NCBI GenBank assembly: GCA_003233295.1
Contig: QILJ01000307.1
Coordinates: 1-8,215 of the forward strand
DNA: 8,215 bases
Direction of reading: 5' to 3'
From: Ignavibacteria bacterium
Lineage (GTDB): Bacteria > Bacteroidota > Ignavibacteria > Ignavibacteriales > Melioribacteraceae
In this document: positions 1 to 6,687 of the stretch, piece by piece
How the letters are laid out: each line of letters opens with the position of its first letter
Position numbering within the stretch: the stretch's first letter is position 1
Notes under the pieces: model-generated
Database searches by the model: none
What the model was told of the DNA's origin: nothing
The model's input: only the letters and a program-made list of their open reading frames with translations
Made by a program: the position numbers and the translations under genes

Positions 1-60
1 ATGAAAACTAAACTTCTTAAACTAAATAAAATACAAAAAATGATTCTTGATAGTATTTAA
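1..60 (+). CDS. Possible C-terminal tail of a gene entering from the left
   Basis: Frame 1 is open from the first base to a TAA at 58-60 and would encode 19 residues, rich in Lys, Leu and Ile. The window happens to begin with ATG, so this is either the end of a longer gene or a tiny peptide; no ribosome binding site can be seen. A hairpin whose wobble pair and T-run both suit plus-strand transcription lies at 180-209, about 120 bases downstream, which is consistent with a plus-strand gene ending here. Twenty open codons can arise by chance in such A+T-rich DNA. No function can be suggested. Confidence 0.25.
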   Translation: MKTKLLKLNKIQKMILDSI

Positions 61-179
61 TTTGTGGGTGCTGCATTCCACAAAACAGGAAAGGGATCAA
101 GATTAGTGAGCTGCATAAAAACTGAGAAATGATTTAAAGGTTTTTTAAATAATGATTTTGATTTTTAATGTAAAAACTT

Positions 180-209
180 CCTAGGTCTCTAAGACCTGGG
201 CGAATTTTT
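180..209 (+). terminator. Intrinsic terminator-like hairpin, plus strand
   Basis: CCTAGGTCT (180-188) pairs with AGACCTGGG (192-200) across a three-base loop, followed by five T at 205-209. One pair is T-G, which is a stable U-G wobble in plus-strand RNA but an A-C mismatch on the other strand, so the plus strand is favoured. It could end transcription of the gene suspected at the left edge. Confidence 0.5.
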
Positions 210-257
210 CTTGACTCTTAATCTTAATTCATAATCTTAATCTCAAAAGTAAAAGTT

Positions 258-285
258 GTATGGAACGAAAATCTTCGTTCCATAC
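258..285. repeat. Perfect 12-bp inverted repeat with 4-base loop
   Basis: GTATGGAACGAA (258-269) and TTCGTTCCATAC (274-285) are exact reverse complements around AATC. No T-run follows on the plus strand. On the minus strand the next bases are T-rich but interrupted. It could be a weak minus-strand terminator, a protein-binding palindrome or an RNA-stabilising stem; the sequence alone does not decide. Confidence 0.5.
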
Positions 286-337
286 GAAAACATGATACCG
301 TATTAATTGATATTAAAATAGCCACGACATTGACCAG

Positions 338-373
338 AAAAAACCTCCGACGTTTTAAAAACGTCGGAGGTTT
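338..373 (-). terminator. Strong intrinsic terminator, minus strand
   Basis: AAACCTCCGACG (341-352) pairs perfectly with CGTCGGAGGTTT (362-373). The loop TTTTAAAAA can itself pair partly. The plus strand has six A at 338-343, read as six U straight after the GC-rich stem on the minus strand, while the plus-strand side has only three T. It probably ends transcription of the HEAT-cyclophilin gene, leaving a 3' untranslated region of about 240 bases, and insulates it from plus-strand transcription. Confidence 0.7.
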
Positions 374-608
374 ATATGTGAGAGACCGCATAATTTCATA
401 AAGTGGACAAGTCATGTTTATCAACCGAAGGTAGAACTTGTCTTTAAAATAAAAATTATCTGTGCAGATCTGTTATATCAGTTAAATCTGTGTACTATTA
501 AAAGTTAGTAAAGGTATAAATAATCGAGCGCATTGTAAACGTTGACTTTTTACATCAACGAAAAGATATTACTTACGCAGACATAAAGTCAGCGCCTACA
601 TATACAAC

Positions 609-2681
609 TTATTCTAATAATTCAACACTAATTATTTCATCACCTTCGTCAATAATATCAACTACGTCCATACCTTCAATAACTTCTGCCCAGTTTGTAT
701 ATCTTCCGTTTAGGTGAGGAAAATCAGAGTGCATAATAAACCATTGTGAGCCTTCTGTGTCTTTACCGGCGTTAGCCATTCCGACAGCACCTCTAACGAA
801 CGGGCGCGGAGAAAACTCAGAAACTATTTCATATCCGGGACCGCCCCAGCCAGTACCTGTAGTATCGCCAGCTTGAATGACAAAATCGGGTACGACTCTA
901 TGAAACTTAACCCCGTTGTAAAACTTCTGTTCAGCAAGTGAAACAAAATTGCCAACGGTTATCGGAGCATATCCCGGCTTAAAAGATATTGTGATCGCTC
1001 CTTTTCCTGTTTCAATTTTTGCAGTCTTATACTTGAAAGCATTTCCCCAGCACTTATTAAACCTTAGTGTGTCATTTTTTGCTGGAAGCTTCTCGCCTAA
1101 TTGTAAAGCTGCGAACTTTTTAACAGAATATAGTTTTGATTGGCTGAGCATGTCCAAAATTGTGATATGAAAATTTGGGTTTATCTTCGATGCCAAATTC
1201 CCAAGAGAAAAGAGTGTCTCAACATATTGCGGATTATTACGGTACTTAAAAACTTGATCGATGATTATCTCTTGCAGCATATCTTGATAGTTGTGAATGA
1301 AAGGGCGATGGAAACCGTCAGCAACAATTGAAATGGATGAAGCTTGATCTCCGCTTAATACTTTTAAGATTATCGCTGCATAATCATCCTCATTAAGGAA
1401 CCTAGTCTGCAGTGAAAGCAGAGCCGGAAGCAGATCAAGTAATTCGACTTCATTGCTCTCCGAAATATTATCAGTCAGATAATCGTAATTAAATTCTGTA
1501 TCACTATTATTTGCTGCTAGAACTCTGTAGATAAATTTCCGTTCGATGTAATCTTCATAGGTGTCAACTTTATCCTCTATATCTTCCGGGTATAGAGAGC
1601 AGTAAGAAACAAATAACTCGCCTTTTGTATTTTTGATTAGTTTGTCTTGCTCTAATATTTTTTCAAGATAAGATTTTAACGAATCCCTGAATACATCTTT
1701 CTTCCAAATATTTTTAAGTGATGCAGCAGCAGCGCGTGAAACATTAGGATTATCATCATCGATCAGTGATAAGTATAATTGTAATTCACTAAAAGTTTGA
1801 AACGGATAATAGCAAGCAGAGTTTGCAGTCTCTGTTCTGATCTGCCAAGAATCAGAATGGATCATTTTTTTTAGCAGATATTTATCTTCTGGAAAATATT
1901 TTAGCTTTTTGAAGTTGCTTAGTGCAAAAAGTTTTATCTGATTATGAAAACCGTTTTTAGTTTTAGCAATCTTAATTAACTCCGGGATCGCTTCCTTGCT
2001 TGATCCCATTCTTGACAGAGCAAAAATGGTATTGTAAACTTTCTCATCATAAACTTTACTTATAAATTTTACTCTTTCAAATTCTTCTTTGCTTAAATCG
2101 AAAGAATATTTATAATGATCAGAAGAGGTCGTGTCATTCAAATCGAATCTTTGAAAATTATTAGCAAGATAGTTCAATGAATTCTTGTTTGTAATGCCTC
2201 TGGAGAAAAAATTGTAAATTGCTAGGGGAAAATATACAGAATTAAAAGAATCATGACCGATTGAATTAAGTAAGAAATCAAGAGTAAGAGAATCTCCGAC
2301 TTTACCAATTGCATCAAAAAATTGAGATTTATAAGGATTGTCGCATATACTTAGAACTCGTAATACGAAATCTTCTACATTTTTTGATTCTTCAAGCTGC
2401 CCTAAGGTAAAAGCAATTAAGTCGCCATGCTTATAGATGTCGAGTTTTATAACTGAATCAACAAAAGCTGTATCCTCAGATTGAGCGATACTGAGCAACG
2501 CTGCATTTATTTTGTTTGAATCCTTTGAAGCTAAATAATTATATATAATATTTTCATCAAACTCTCTTAAGTATGTTGTCCGGACCAATGCACTATCCTT
2601 ATCAGAATACTGCGCTAATATGATATTACTTAAAAAGAGAAGAGCAAGAAACGGTAATAATTTTGTGAGTTTATATTGCAA
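609..2681 (-). CDS. Exported HEAT-repeat protein with C-terminal cyclophilin domain
   Basis: A 690-residue protein with three parts. Residues 1-23 are a Sec-type signal peptide (Lys near the start, hydrophobic 9-22, LAQ cleavage area). Residues about 45-535 are helical repeats of HEAT/PBS-lyase type, clearest around 215-340. Residues about 552-690 are a cyclophilin-type peptidyl-prolyl cis-trans isomerase, with FHRVVPDF (593-600, catalytic-type Arg595), Gln603 in VIQAGD, Phe648 and HLNG (656-659). The expected role is folding or scaffolding of proteins outside the cytoplasm. Differences from the family: QAGD instead of the usual QGGD, SQWF where SQFF is common, and NWAEV where FGxV is usual. 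Activity is therefore likely but not certain. The start is TTG: an in-frame stop lies three codons upstream, and no internal ATG keeps the signal peptide. No Shine-Dalgarno sequence is visible. A terminator after the acyltransferase gene suggests separate transcription. Confidence 0.85.
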   Translation of the reverse strand: MQYKLTKLLPFLALLFLSNIILAQYSDKDSALVRTTYLREFDENIIYNYLASKDSNKINAALLSIAQSEDTAFVDSVIKLDIYKHGDLIAFTLGQLEESKNVEDFVLRVLSICDNPYKSQFFDAIGKVGDSLTLDFLLNSIGHDSFNSVYFPLAIYNFFSRGITNKNSLNYLANNFQRFDLNDTTSSDHYKYSFDLSKEEFERVKFISKVYDEKVYNTIFALSRMGSSKEAIPELIKIAKTKNGFHNQIKLFALSNFKKLKYFPEDKYLLKKMIHSDSWQIRTETANSACYYPFQTFSELQLYLSLIDDDNPNVSRAAAASLKNIWKKDVFRDSLKSYLEKILEQDKLIKNTKGELFVSYCSLYPEDIEDKVDTYEDYIERKFIYRVLAANNSDTEFNYDYLTDNISESNEVELLDLLPALLSLQTRFLNEDDYAAIILKVLSGDQASSISIVADGFHRPFIHNYQDMLQEIIIDQVFKYRNNPQYVETLFSLGNLASKINPNFHITILDMLSQSKLYSVKKFAALQLGEKLPAKNDTLRFNKCWGNAFKYKTAKIETGKGAITISFKPGYAPITVGNFVSLAEQKFYNGVKFHRVVPDFVIQAGDTTGTGWGGPGYEIVSEFSPRPFVRGAVGMANAGKDTEGSQWFIMHSDFPHLNGRYTNWAEVIEGMDVVDIIDEGDEIISVELLE

Positions 2682-2702
2682 TGTAGTTTAATTTTTTAAG
2701 AT

Positions 2703-2748
2703 AAAAATATTTGAACCTTCAAGATCATTTATTAAAGACCTTGAAGGT
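2703..2748 (-). terminator. Terminator after the acyltransferase gene
   Basis: Read on the minus strand, ACCTTCAAGGTC (2748-2737) pairs with GATCTTGAAGGT (2726-2715) over 12 bp around a ten-base A/T loop, followed by TCAAATATTTTTA. One pair is G-U on the minus strand but A-C on the plus strand, so the hairpin is built for minus-strand RNA. It begins 16 bases after the acyltransferase stop codon and separates that gene from the HEAT-cyclophilin gene. Confidence 0.6.
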
Positions 2749-2764
2749 AAATAAAAATTAGGAA

Positions 2765-3889
2765 TTAAATATCAATTTGATAAACACGGTACTTTTTATA
2801 AATTTCACCGTTCATTACATCAGCGCCGCGTTTCATCATTTCGTTATCTTCAAGGATCCAGCTAGCTTCGCCTTTAAGAATTCCAAGCTTCTCAGCTCGT
2901 TTGGTAATTTCATAATACAGCACTGCATCCAATCCCCGTTTCTGATATTCCGGGATGATACCGAGTGTAAGAACGCGAGCCCAGCTAATTTTCTTACGCT
3001 TAGTAAAAAGTTTGATAACATTAAAAGGGAAAAGCTTACCGTTAAAATCTATGAACAACTCATTGAAATCCAGCATTACAAGCGCGAATGCTACTGTCTT
3101 TCCGTCAATTTTTGCAAATAAAACCAAAGACGGTTCGACAAGCGGTTTTAACTCTTTAGCAAGATTGTCAATTTCTTCATCGGTCATTGGTATGAATCCC
3201 CAGTTAGGTGCCCAAGCCTGGTTATAAACAAATTTAACTCTTTCCAATTCACTTTTAAACTTCTTAAGATCAATTTGTTCAACAACTACCTTAGAACGTT
3301 TAGCGGCAATCTCAGCTACACGAATTAACTTTTCCGATTTCAATAATTTCGGATTATCAATTTTATAAGCATAAAGATCTTTGGCTTTTTGCATACCATA
3401 GTTATCCATAAGATCGAGATAATACTTCGGGTTATACGTCATCATTAATCTTGGCGGATCGTCAAAGCCCTCAAGCAGCATAGCATATTCATCGTTACTG
3501 GAAGGATTTGCCGGACCTCTCATTGCATTCAAACCCTTTGACTGGAGCCATTCTTTAGCTTTATCCAGAAGAGCGTTTGCAACTTCCTGATCGTTTATTG
3601 CTTCGAAGAATCCGAAAAAGCCAATATTCTCATTGTGAACTTTATTGTGAGTATCATTTTTAATTGCTGCAATTCTGCCGACAGGCTCTCCGTCTTTATA
3701 AGCCATAAACATTTCTAACTCAGCGGTTTTGAAGAATGGATTTTTCTTCTGATTCAGAATTTTCATTTTATCCATCAAAAGGGGAGGAACCCAGTTGGGG
3801 TCGCCTTTATAAATCTTCCAAGCAAATTTTATGAATTTTTTAATATTGCTTTTAGTGGGTTCGAGAGTTTTAATTTCAATGTTGCTCAT
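2765..3889 (-). CDS. bcerS: GNAT-fold N-acyltransferase, probable bacterial ceramide synthase
   Basis: A soluble 374-residue protein with no signal peptide or membrane segment. The C-terminal part carries the GNAT acyl-CoA binding pattern: a beta strand leading into LGIIPEYQKRGLDA (about 309-322), with QKRG as the pyrophosphate-binding turn, then a helix and the conserved-looking EASWILEDNEMM (341-352). The N-terminal half has WVPPL (33-37) and an Arg-Gly-Pro-Ala-Asn-Pro stretch (124-129), typical of the long GNAT-like proteins found beside sphingolipid genes. In Caulobacter a GNAT-like enzyme, bCerS, transfers the second acyl chain to the amine of 3-ketosphinganine. The synthase gene 92 bases upstream and the CerR-like gene beyond it make that the best assignment. 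The family and fold are clear; the substrate is inferred from the neighbours. ATG start with GGAG five bases upstream. Alternative: another acyl-CoA N-acyltransferase of lipid metabolism. Confidence 0.7.
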   Translation of the reverse strand: MSNIEIKTLEPTKSNIKKFIKFAWKIYKGDPNWVPPLLMDKMKILNQKKNPFFKTAELEMFMAYKDGEPVGRIAAIKNDTHNKVHNENIGFFGFFEAINDQEVANALLDKAKEWLQSKGLNAMRGPANPSSNDEYAMLLEGFDDPPRLMMTYNPKYYLDLMDNYGMQKAKDLYAYKIDNPKLLKSEKLIRVAEIAAKRSKVVVEQIDLKKFKSELERVKFVYNQAWAPNWGFIPMTDEEIDNLAKELKPLVEPSLVLFAKIDGKTVAFALVMLDFNELFIDFNGKLFPFNVIKLFTKRKKISWARVLTLGIIPEYQKRGLDAVLYYEITKRAEKLGILKGEASWILEDNEMMKRGADVMNGEIYKKYRVYQIDI

Positions 3890-3894
3890 AATTA

Positions 3895-3898
3895 CTCC
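3895..3898 (-). promoter_or_regulatory. Shine-Dalgarno sequence of the acyltransferase gene
   Basis: GGAG on the minus strand, five bases before the ATG. It lies only two bases beyond the U-run of the hairpin at 3901-3959, so that structure could also affect ribosome access. Confidence 0.6.
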
Positions 3899-3900
3899 AT

Positions 3901-3959
3901 AAAAAAGACTGATAGAGAGAAAATAGTAATTTAAGGCTCTATCAACTCAATTCAGTCTT
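3901..3959 (-). terminator. Attenuator-like hairpin between synthase and acyltransferase genes
   Basis: On the minus strand AAGACT (3959-3954) and GATAGAG (3943-3937) pair with one continuous 3' arm, CTCTATCAGTCTT (3917-3905), leaving a ten-base bulge on the 5' side and a 19-base loop. The 3' arm runs into U residues (A 3901-3906 on the plus strand). This is an imperfect rho-independent terminator directly before the acyltransferase ribosome binding site. Full termination would leave no room for a separate promoter, so partial readthrough or an mRNA processing/stability role is more likely. Confidence 0.5.
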
Positions 3960-3981
3960 CAATTAGTTAAAAAATCATTTT

Positions 3982-5172
3982 TTAGATGAGTCCTAGCTCA
4001 GACCCAACATTTGAAAATGTTTCTATAATTTTATCCAAATGATGTTTTTCATGAGTCGCCATATAACTTGTCCGCATCATTTGTCTGCCTTCGGGTACTC
4101 CGGGTGATATAAATACATTAACAAAAACACCGGAGTCGTATAACATTCTCCACATCTTGAAAGCTAATTCGTCGTTGCCTACAATTACGGGAACAATACC
4201 TGTTCTGCCTTCAATCACATTGAAGCCGAGTTTTGTTAGACCTTCGCGAATGTAATTAGCATTTGAGATCAGTTTATCAACTCTCCAGGGCTCTTCTTGT
4301 AGGATTTCAAGCGCTGCCATTGCAGCCGCAACTGATGCCGGTGTAGGTGAAGCAGAAAAGATCAATGCCAAACTATGGTGCTTAATATAATCAACAACTT
4401 TTGCTTTGCCCGCAATAAAACCGCCGAGTGATGCAAAAGTTTTACTGAAAGTACCCATCGTCAGATCAACTTCCTCAACCAGATCAAATTCACTTGCAGT
4501 ACCTCTACCGCCTTTGCCAATTACACCCACGGCATGGGCATCGTCAATTAAAGTTCGAGCGTTGTATTCTTTTGCAAGAGCAACTAATTTATCCAGTTCA
4601 ACAATCTCTCCGCCCGTACTGAAAACACCGTCACTAACAACTAATTTAGGAGTTTCTAGGGGGATTTTCTTTAGTACTCGTTCAAGATCATCCATATTGT
4701 TATGCTTATAACGAAGCATATCAGCGGTCATTCCTTTTGCCATCATTGCGGCAACTTGAATTGAAGCATGGTTATCTTTATCAGAAACGACATATTCACC
4801 GCGTTGTACGATTGTCGGAATAACGCCTTGCCCTGTCTGATATCCGGTACTGTAAAGCAGGACAGCTTCAACACCAAAGAACTCAGCCATTCTCCTCTCA
4901 AGCTCCTCATGCAGTTCAAGTGTCCCGGTAAGATATCTGGATCCTGAACATCCGGTTCCATAGTGTTCAATTGCTTTTATTGATGCTTCCTTAACTCTTG
5001 GATCGGCAGTTAGTCCAAGATAATTATTAGAACCAGCCATTATAACTTCACGTCCTTCTATATGTACAGTTGGTCCTTCGTTTTCTTGTATAGCTCTAAA
5101 ATAAGGATACAGCCCAGTCTTCTTAACTTCATCCGCTCTTGTAAAATCATAACATTTCTTAAATAAATCCAA
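3982..5172 (-). CDS. spt: Alpha-oxoamine synthase, probable serine palmitoyltransferase
   Basis: A PLP-dependent fold-type I enzyme of 396 residues, the usual length of bacterial serine palmitoyltransferase and its relatives. Visible landmarks are SNNYLGL (48-54), [13 protein letters not shown] (72-84), DNHASI (133-138, His135 stacking on PLP), DGVFSTGG (181-188), LIDDAHAVG (208-216, Asp210 and His213) and TFSKTF (241-246), where Lys244 forms the Schiff base. It should condense L-serine with a fatty acyl-CoA or acyl-ACP to give 3-ketosphinganine in the cytoplasm. The superfamily is certain. The choice of serine palmitoyltransferase over 2-amino-3-ketobutyrate CoA ligase (Kbl) or BioF rests on the acyltransferase and CerR-like neighbours; no tdh or biotin genes are present. 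The start is TTG, set by a full AGGAGG six bases upstream. It probably forms an operon with the downstream acyltransferase. Confidence 0.82.
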   Translation of the reverse strand: MDLFKKCYDFTRADEVKKTGLYPYFRAIQENEGPTVHIEGREVIMAGSNNYLGLTADPRVKEASIKAIEHYGTGCSGSRYLTGTLELHEELERRMAEFFGVEAVLLYSTGYQTGQGVIPTIVQRGEYVVSDKDNHASIQVAAMMAKGMTADMLRYKHNNMDDLERVLKKIPLETPKLVVSDGVFSTGGEIVELDKLVALAKEYNARTLIDDAHAVGVIGKGGRGTASEFDLVEEVDLTMGTFSKTFASLGGFIAGKAKVVDYIKHHSLALIFSASPTPASVAAAMAALEILQEEPWRVDKLISNANYIREGLTKLGFNVIEGRTGIVPVIVGNDELAFKMWRMLYDSGVFVNVFISPGVPEGRQMMRTSYMATHEKHHLDKIIETFSNVGSELGLI

Positions 5173-5178
5173 ATTTAT

Positions 5179-5184
5179 CCTCCT
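5179..5184 (-). promoter_or_regulatory. Strong Shine-Dalgarno sequence fixing a TTG start
   Basis: AGGAGG on the minus strand, six bases before TTG at 5172-5170. No ATG lies at a suitable distance, so this site decides the start of the synthase gene. Confidence 0.8.
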
Positions 5185-5299
5185 AAGAATAGTATATTTG
5201 TAATAATATATATTAGTATTATTAAATTCTTAAAAATATTAAACTAATTTATTATTAAAAAAATCTAAAGTCAATTTAAACAATAATTTAAGATTAATT
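5185..5299. promoter_or_regulatory. Divergent promoter region of the ceramide genes
   Basis: A very A+T-rich stretch between the divergent synthase and reductase genes must hold promoters for both. On the plus strand TATATTTG (5193-5200) fits the TAnnTTTG -7 element of Bacteroidota-type promoters, but no TTTG is found 19 bases before it, so it is only a candidate for the reductase gene; its leader would be about 90 bases. No matching element was found on the minus strand, and no clear operator palindrome is visible. Confidence 0.4.
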
Positions 5300-6292
5300 A
5301 TGTCAGGTAAAGTAATTTCGGTAGTTACCGGCGCAAATGGTTTTGTCGGAAGTCATTTAGTGGATTATCTAATTGAGAAAGGAGACGAAGTACACTGTTT
5401 AGTGCGTAAGAGCAGTAATTTACGTTGGTTAGAGGGAAAGAATGTTGTTATACATGATTCTGGACTTTTTGACTTAGAAGGCTTGAAAAAGGTTCTCAGC
5501 AATATAGATTATCTATATCATGTTGCCGGAGTTGTAAAAGCCAAAAAAGAAGAAGGATATTTCAGAGGTAACGTTGAAACCACAAAAAATTTACTCAATA
5601 CGGTCTTGGAAGTAGCTCCAAATATAAAAAGGGTTTTAGTTGTCAGCAGTCTTACTGCATGTGGTCCTTCCAAGCTTGATGAACCTGTAACAGAAGATAC
5701 ACCGCCGCATCCAATTACAACGTACGGTAGAAGTAAAGTTGCACAAGAAGAATTGGTAAAAACATATATGGATAAAATACCGATAACAATAGTTCGTCCC
5801 CCGGCAATTTTTGGAGAGAGAGATACTGAGATCTATCTCTTTTTCAAAACCTATCAGAAAGGTTTGATGAGCTTAATAGGATTTAACAGAAAGGAATTGA
5901 GTTTAATTTATGTAAAAGACCTGGTGAACGGAATGTACCTCGCAGTTACTAATGAAATTGCAAAAGGGGAAATCTATTTTATCAGCTCAACAGAATTTTA
6001 TACTTGGCTGCAAATTGGCGAGGTGCTACAAAAAATAATGAACAAAAAAGCATTTACCTTAAGATTACCTCATTCACTCGTTTATGGTATTGCTGCAGTT
6101 GCTCAGTTCTTCTCAATGTTCAGTTCAAAAGCAGCTACATTCAACCTTGAAAAAGCGAGGGATTTTGTTCAGGAAGCATGGACTTGCGATACCGCAAAAG
6201 CAGAAAAGGATTTAGGATATAAACAGAACTATTCGTTAGAGGAAGGTTTAAAACGAACAATAGATTGGTATCGCGCCGAAAAATGGCTGTAA
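5300..6292 (+). CDS. cerR: Extended SDR NAD(P)-dependent epimerase/reductase, probable ceramide reductase CerR
   Basis: A 330-residue extended short-chain dehydrogenase of the NAD-dependent epimerase/dehydratase family. It has the Rossmann motif TGANGFVG (10-17), a catalytic Ser in VVSSLTA (114-120), YGRSK (142-146) with catalytic Tyr142 and Lys146, and RPPAIFG (166-172). A hydrophobic patch near 255-275 could seat the protein on the membrane, as in 3-beta-HSD-like members. In Caulobacter the comparable gene, cerR, reduces the 3-keto group of oxidised ceramide; the position next to the synthase and acyltransferase genes supports that role here. The fold is certain and the substrate is inferred. 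Alternatives are a sugar-nucleotide epimerase or a dihydroflavonol-reductase-like enzyme. The ATG has no Shine-Dalgarno sequence. The last 64 bases overlap the convergent nuclease-like gene. Confidence 0.75.
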   Translation: MSGKVISVVTGANGFVGSHLVDYLIEKGDEVHCLVRKSSNLRWLEGKNVVIHDSGLFDLEGLKKVLSNIDYLYHVAGVVKAKKEEGYFRGNVETTKNLLNTVLEVAPNIKRVLVVSSLTACGPSKLDEPVTEDTPPHPITTYGRSKVAQEELVKTYMDKIPITIVRPPAIFGERDTEIYLFFKTYQKGLMSLIGFNRKELSLIYVKDLVNGMYLAVTNEIAKGEIYFISSTEFYTWLQIGEVLQKIMNKKAFTLRLPHSLVYGIAAVAQFFSMFSSKAATFNLEKARDFVQEAWTCDTAKAEKDLGYKQNYSLEEGLKRTIDWYRAEKWL

Positions 6293-6687
6293 GGTATTTT
6301 TTGTGATCTGTAAAATAGATGTGTGATCGAGCCTTTTGTATCGGAGTTCCCGAACCCTTTAAGTAGAATCTTTCCATTGAAAAGAGATGGAAAGTCATTA
6401 GCTATCTCTTCTTCCAAATTCTTCGGTGCATCGTAAATCACATAGGCGTTTTGGAGTACAATATTTTTGTCGGAAGTTAAATGATCAACATGCCAGTGAA
6501 TTTTCTTCTCTTTACGGAAATGACGGTTAACTCTCTGTGAAAGATTCTTCTGGGCGCTGCCGATATAATAATGATAGCCTTTTGGAATTAAAAAATCTTG
6601 AAACTTCTTCACTTTAATTTGAATTACATCAGAGGCGTACATTTCAAGTATGTAAATGCCGGAATTGGATTTAGTTGTTTTTCGCAC
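6229..6687 (-). CDS. GIY-YIG nuclease-like protein, DUF123 (Uri-type) family
   Basis: A 152-residue protein with the features of the GIY-YIG/DUF123 group: GIY (10-12), YYIGSAQKNL (40-49) with YIG at 41-43, the helix residue Arg52, KIHWHVDHL (62-70) and an acidic helix (Glu92-Glu94). Family members are predicted structure- or site-specific endonucleases; the cellular role is poorly known. Where relatives as I recall them carry Cys residues before the SHL-like motif (SDCxCxSHL), this copy has SDTKGSITHL (115-124), so a metal or structural site may be lost. The start is GTG, required because the GIY strand begins ten residues later. The purine-rich bases before it abut the GTG, so they are a poor Shine-Dalgarno sequence. 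The gene begins 17 bases inside the lipoprotein gene, suggesting translational coupling. Its last 20 codons lie antisense to the reductase gene. Confidence 0.72.
   Translation of the reverse strand: MRKTTKSNSGIYILEMYASDVIQIKVKKFQDFLIPKGYHYYIGSAQKNLSQRVNRHFRKEKKIHWHVDHLTSDKNIVLQNAYVIYDAPKNLEEEIANDFPSLFNGKILLKGFGNSDTKGSITHLFYRSQKIPYSHFSARYQSIVRFKPSSNE

Larger units (their letters stand above)
61..608. other. Non-coding, hairpin-rich intergenic region
   Basis: I find no convincing gene in these 548 bases. The open frames are short, low in complexity and run through hairpins. The region holds a weak inverted repeat at 61-84 (TTTGTGG/CCACAAA), a plus-strand terminator (180-209), a perfect 12-bp hairpin (258-285), a strong minus-strand terminator (338-373) and a weak hairpin CGTTGA/TCAACG at 540-560. 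ATCTGTG occurs twice around 469-500, once beside the palindrome CAGATCTG. The arrangement fits the space between a plus-strand gene on the left and the minus-strand cyclophilin gene on the right. Confidence 0.6.

Noticed and set aside
211..235. TTGACT followed by CATAAT as a plus-strand promoter
   Set aside because: The spacing is about 13 bases, too short for a sigma70-type promoter, and no gene follows on the plus strand.
224..424. Minus-strand open frame of 66 codons
   Set aside because: It runs through two hairpins including a strong terminator, and its product is low-complexity with no recognisable domain.
469..500. ATCTGTG repeats as the start of a CRISPR array or tandem repeat
   Set aside because: There are only two seven-base copies with no regular spacing.
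4406..4970. Open frames antisense to or out of frame with the synthase gene
   Set aside because: They lie wholly inside a gene with clear family motifs and have biased shadow-type composition.
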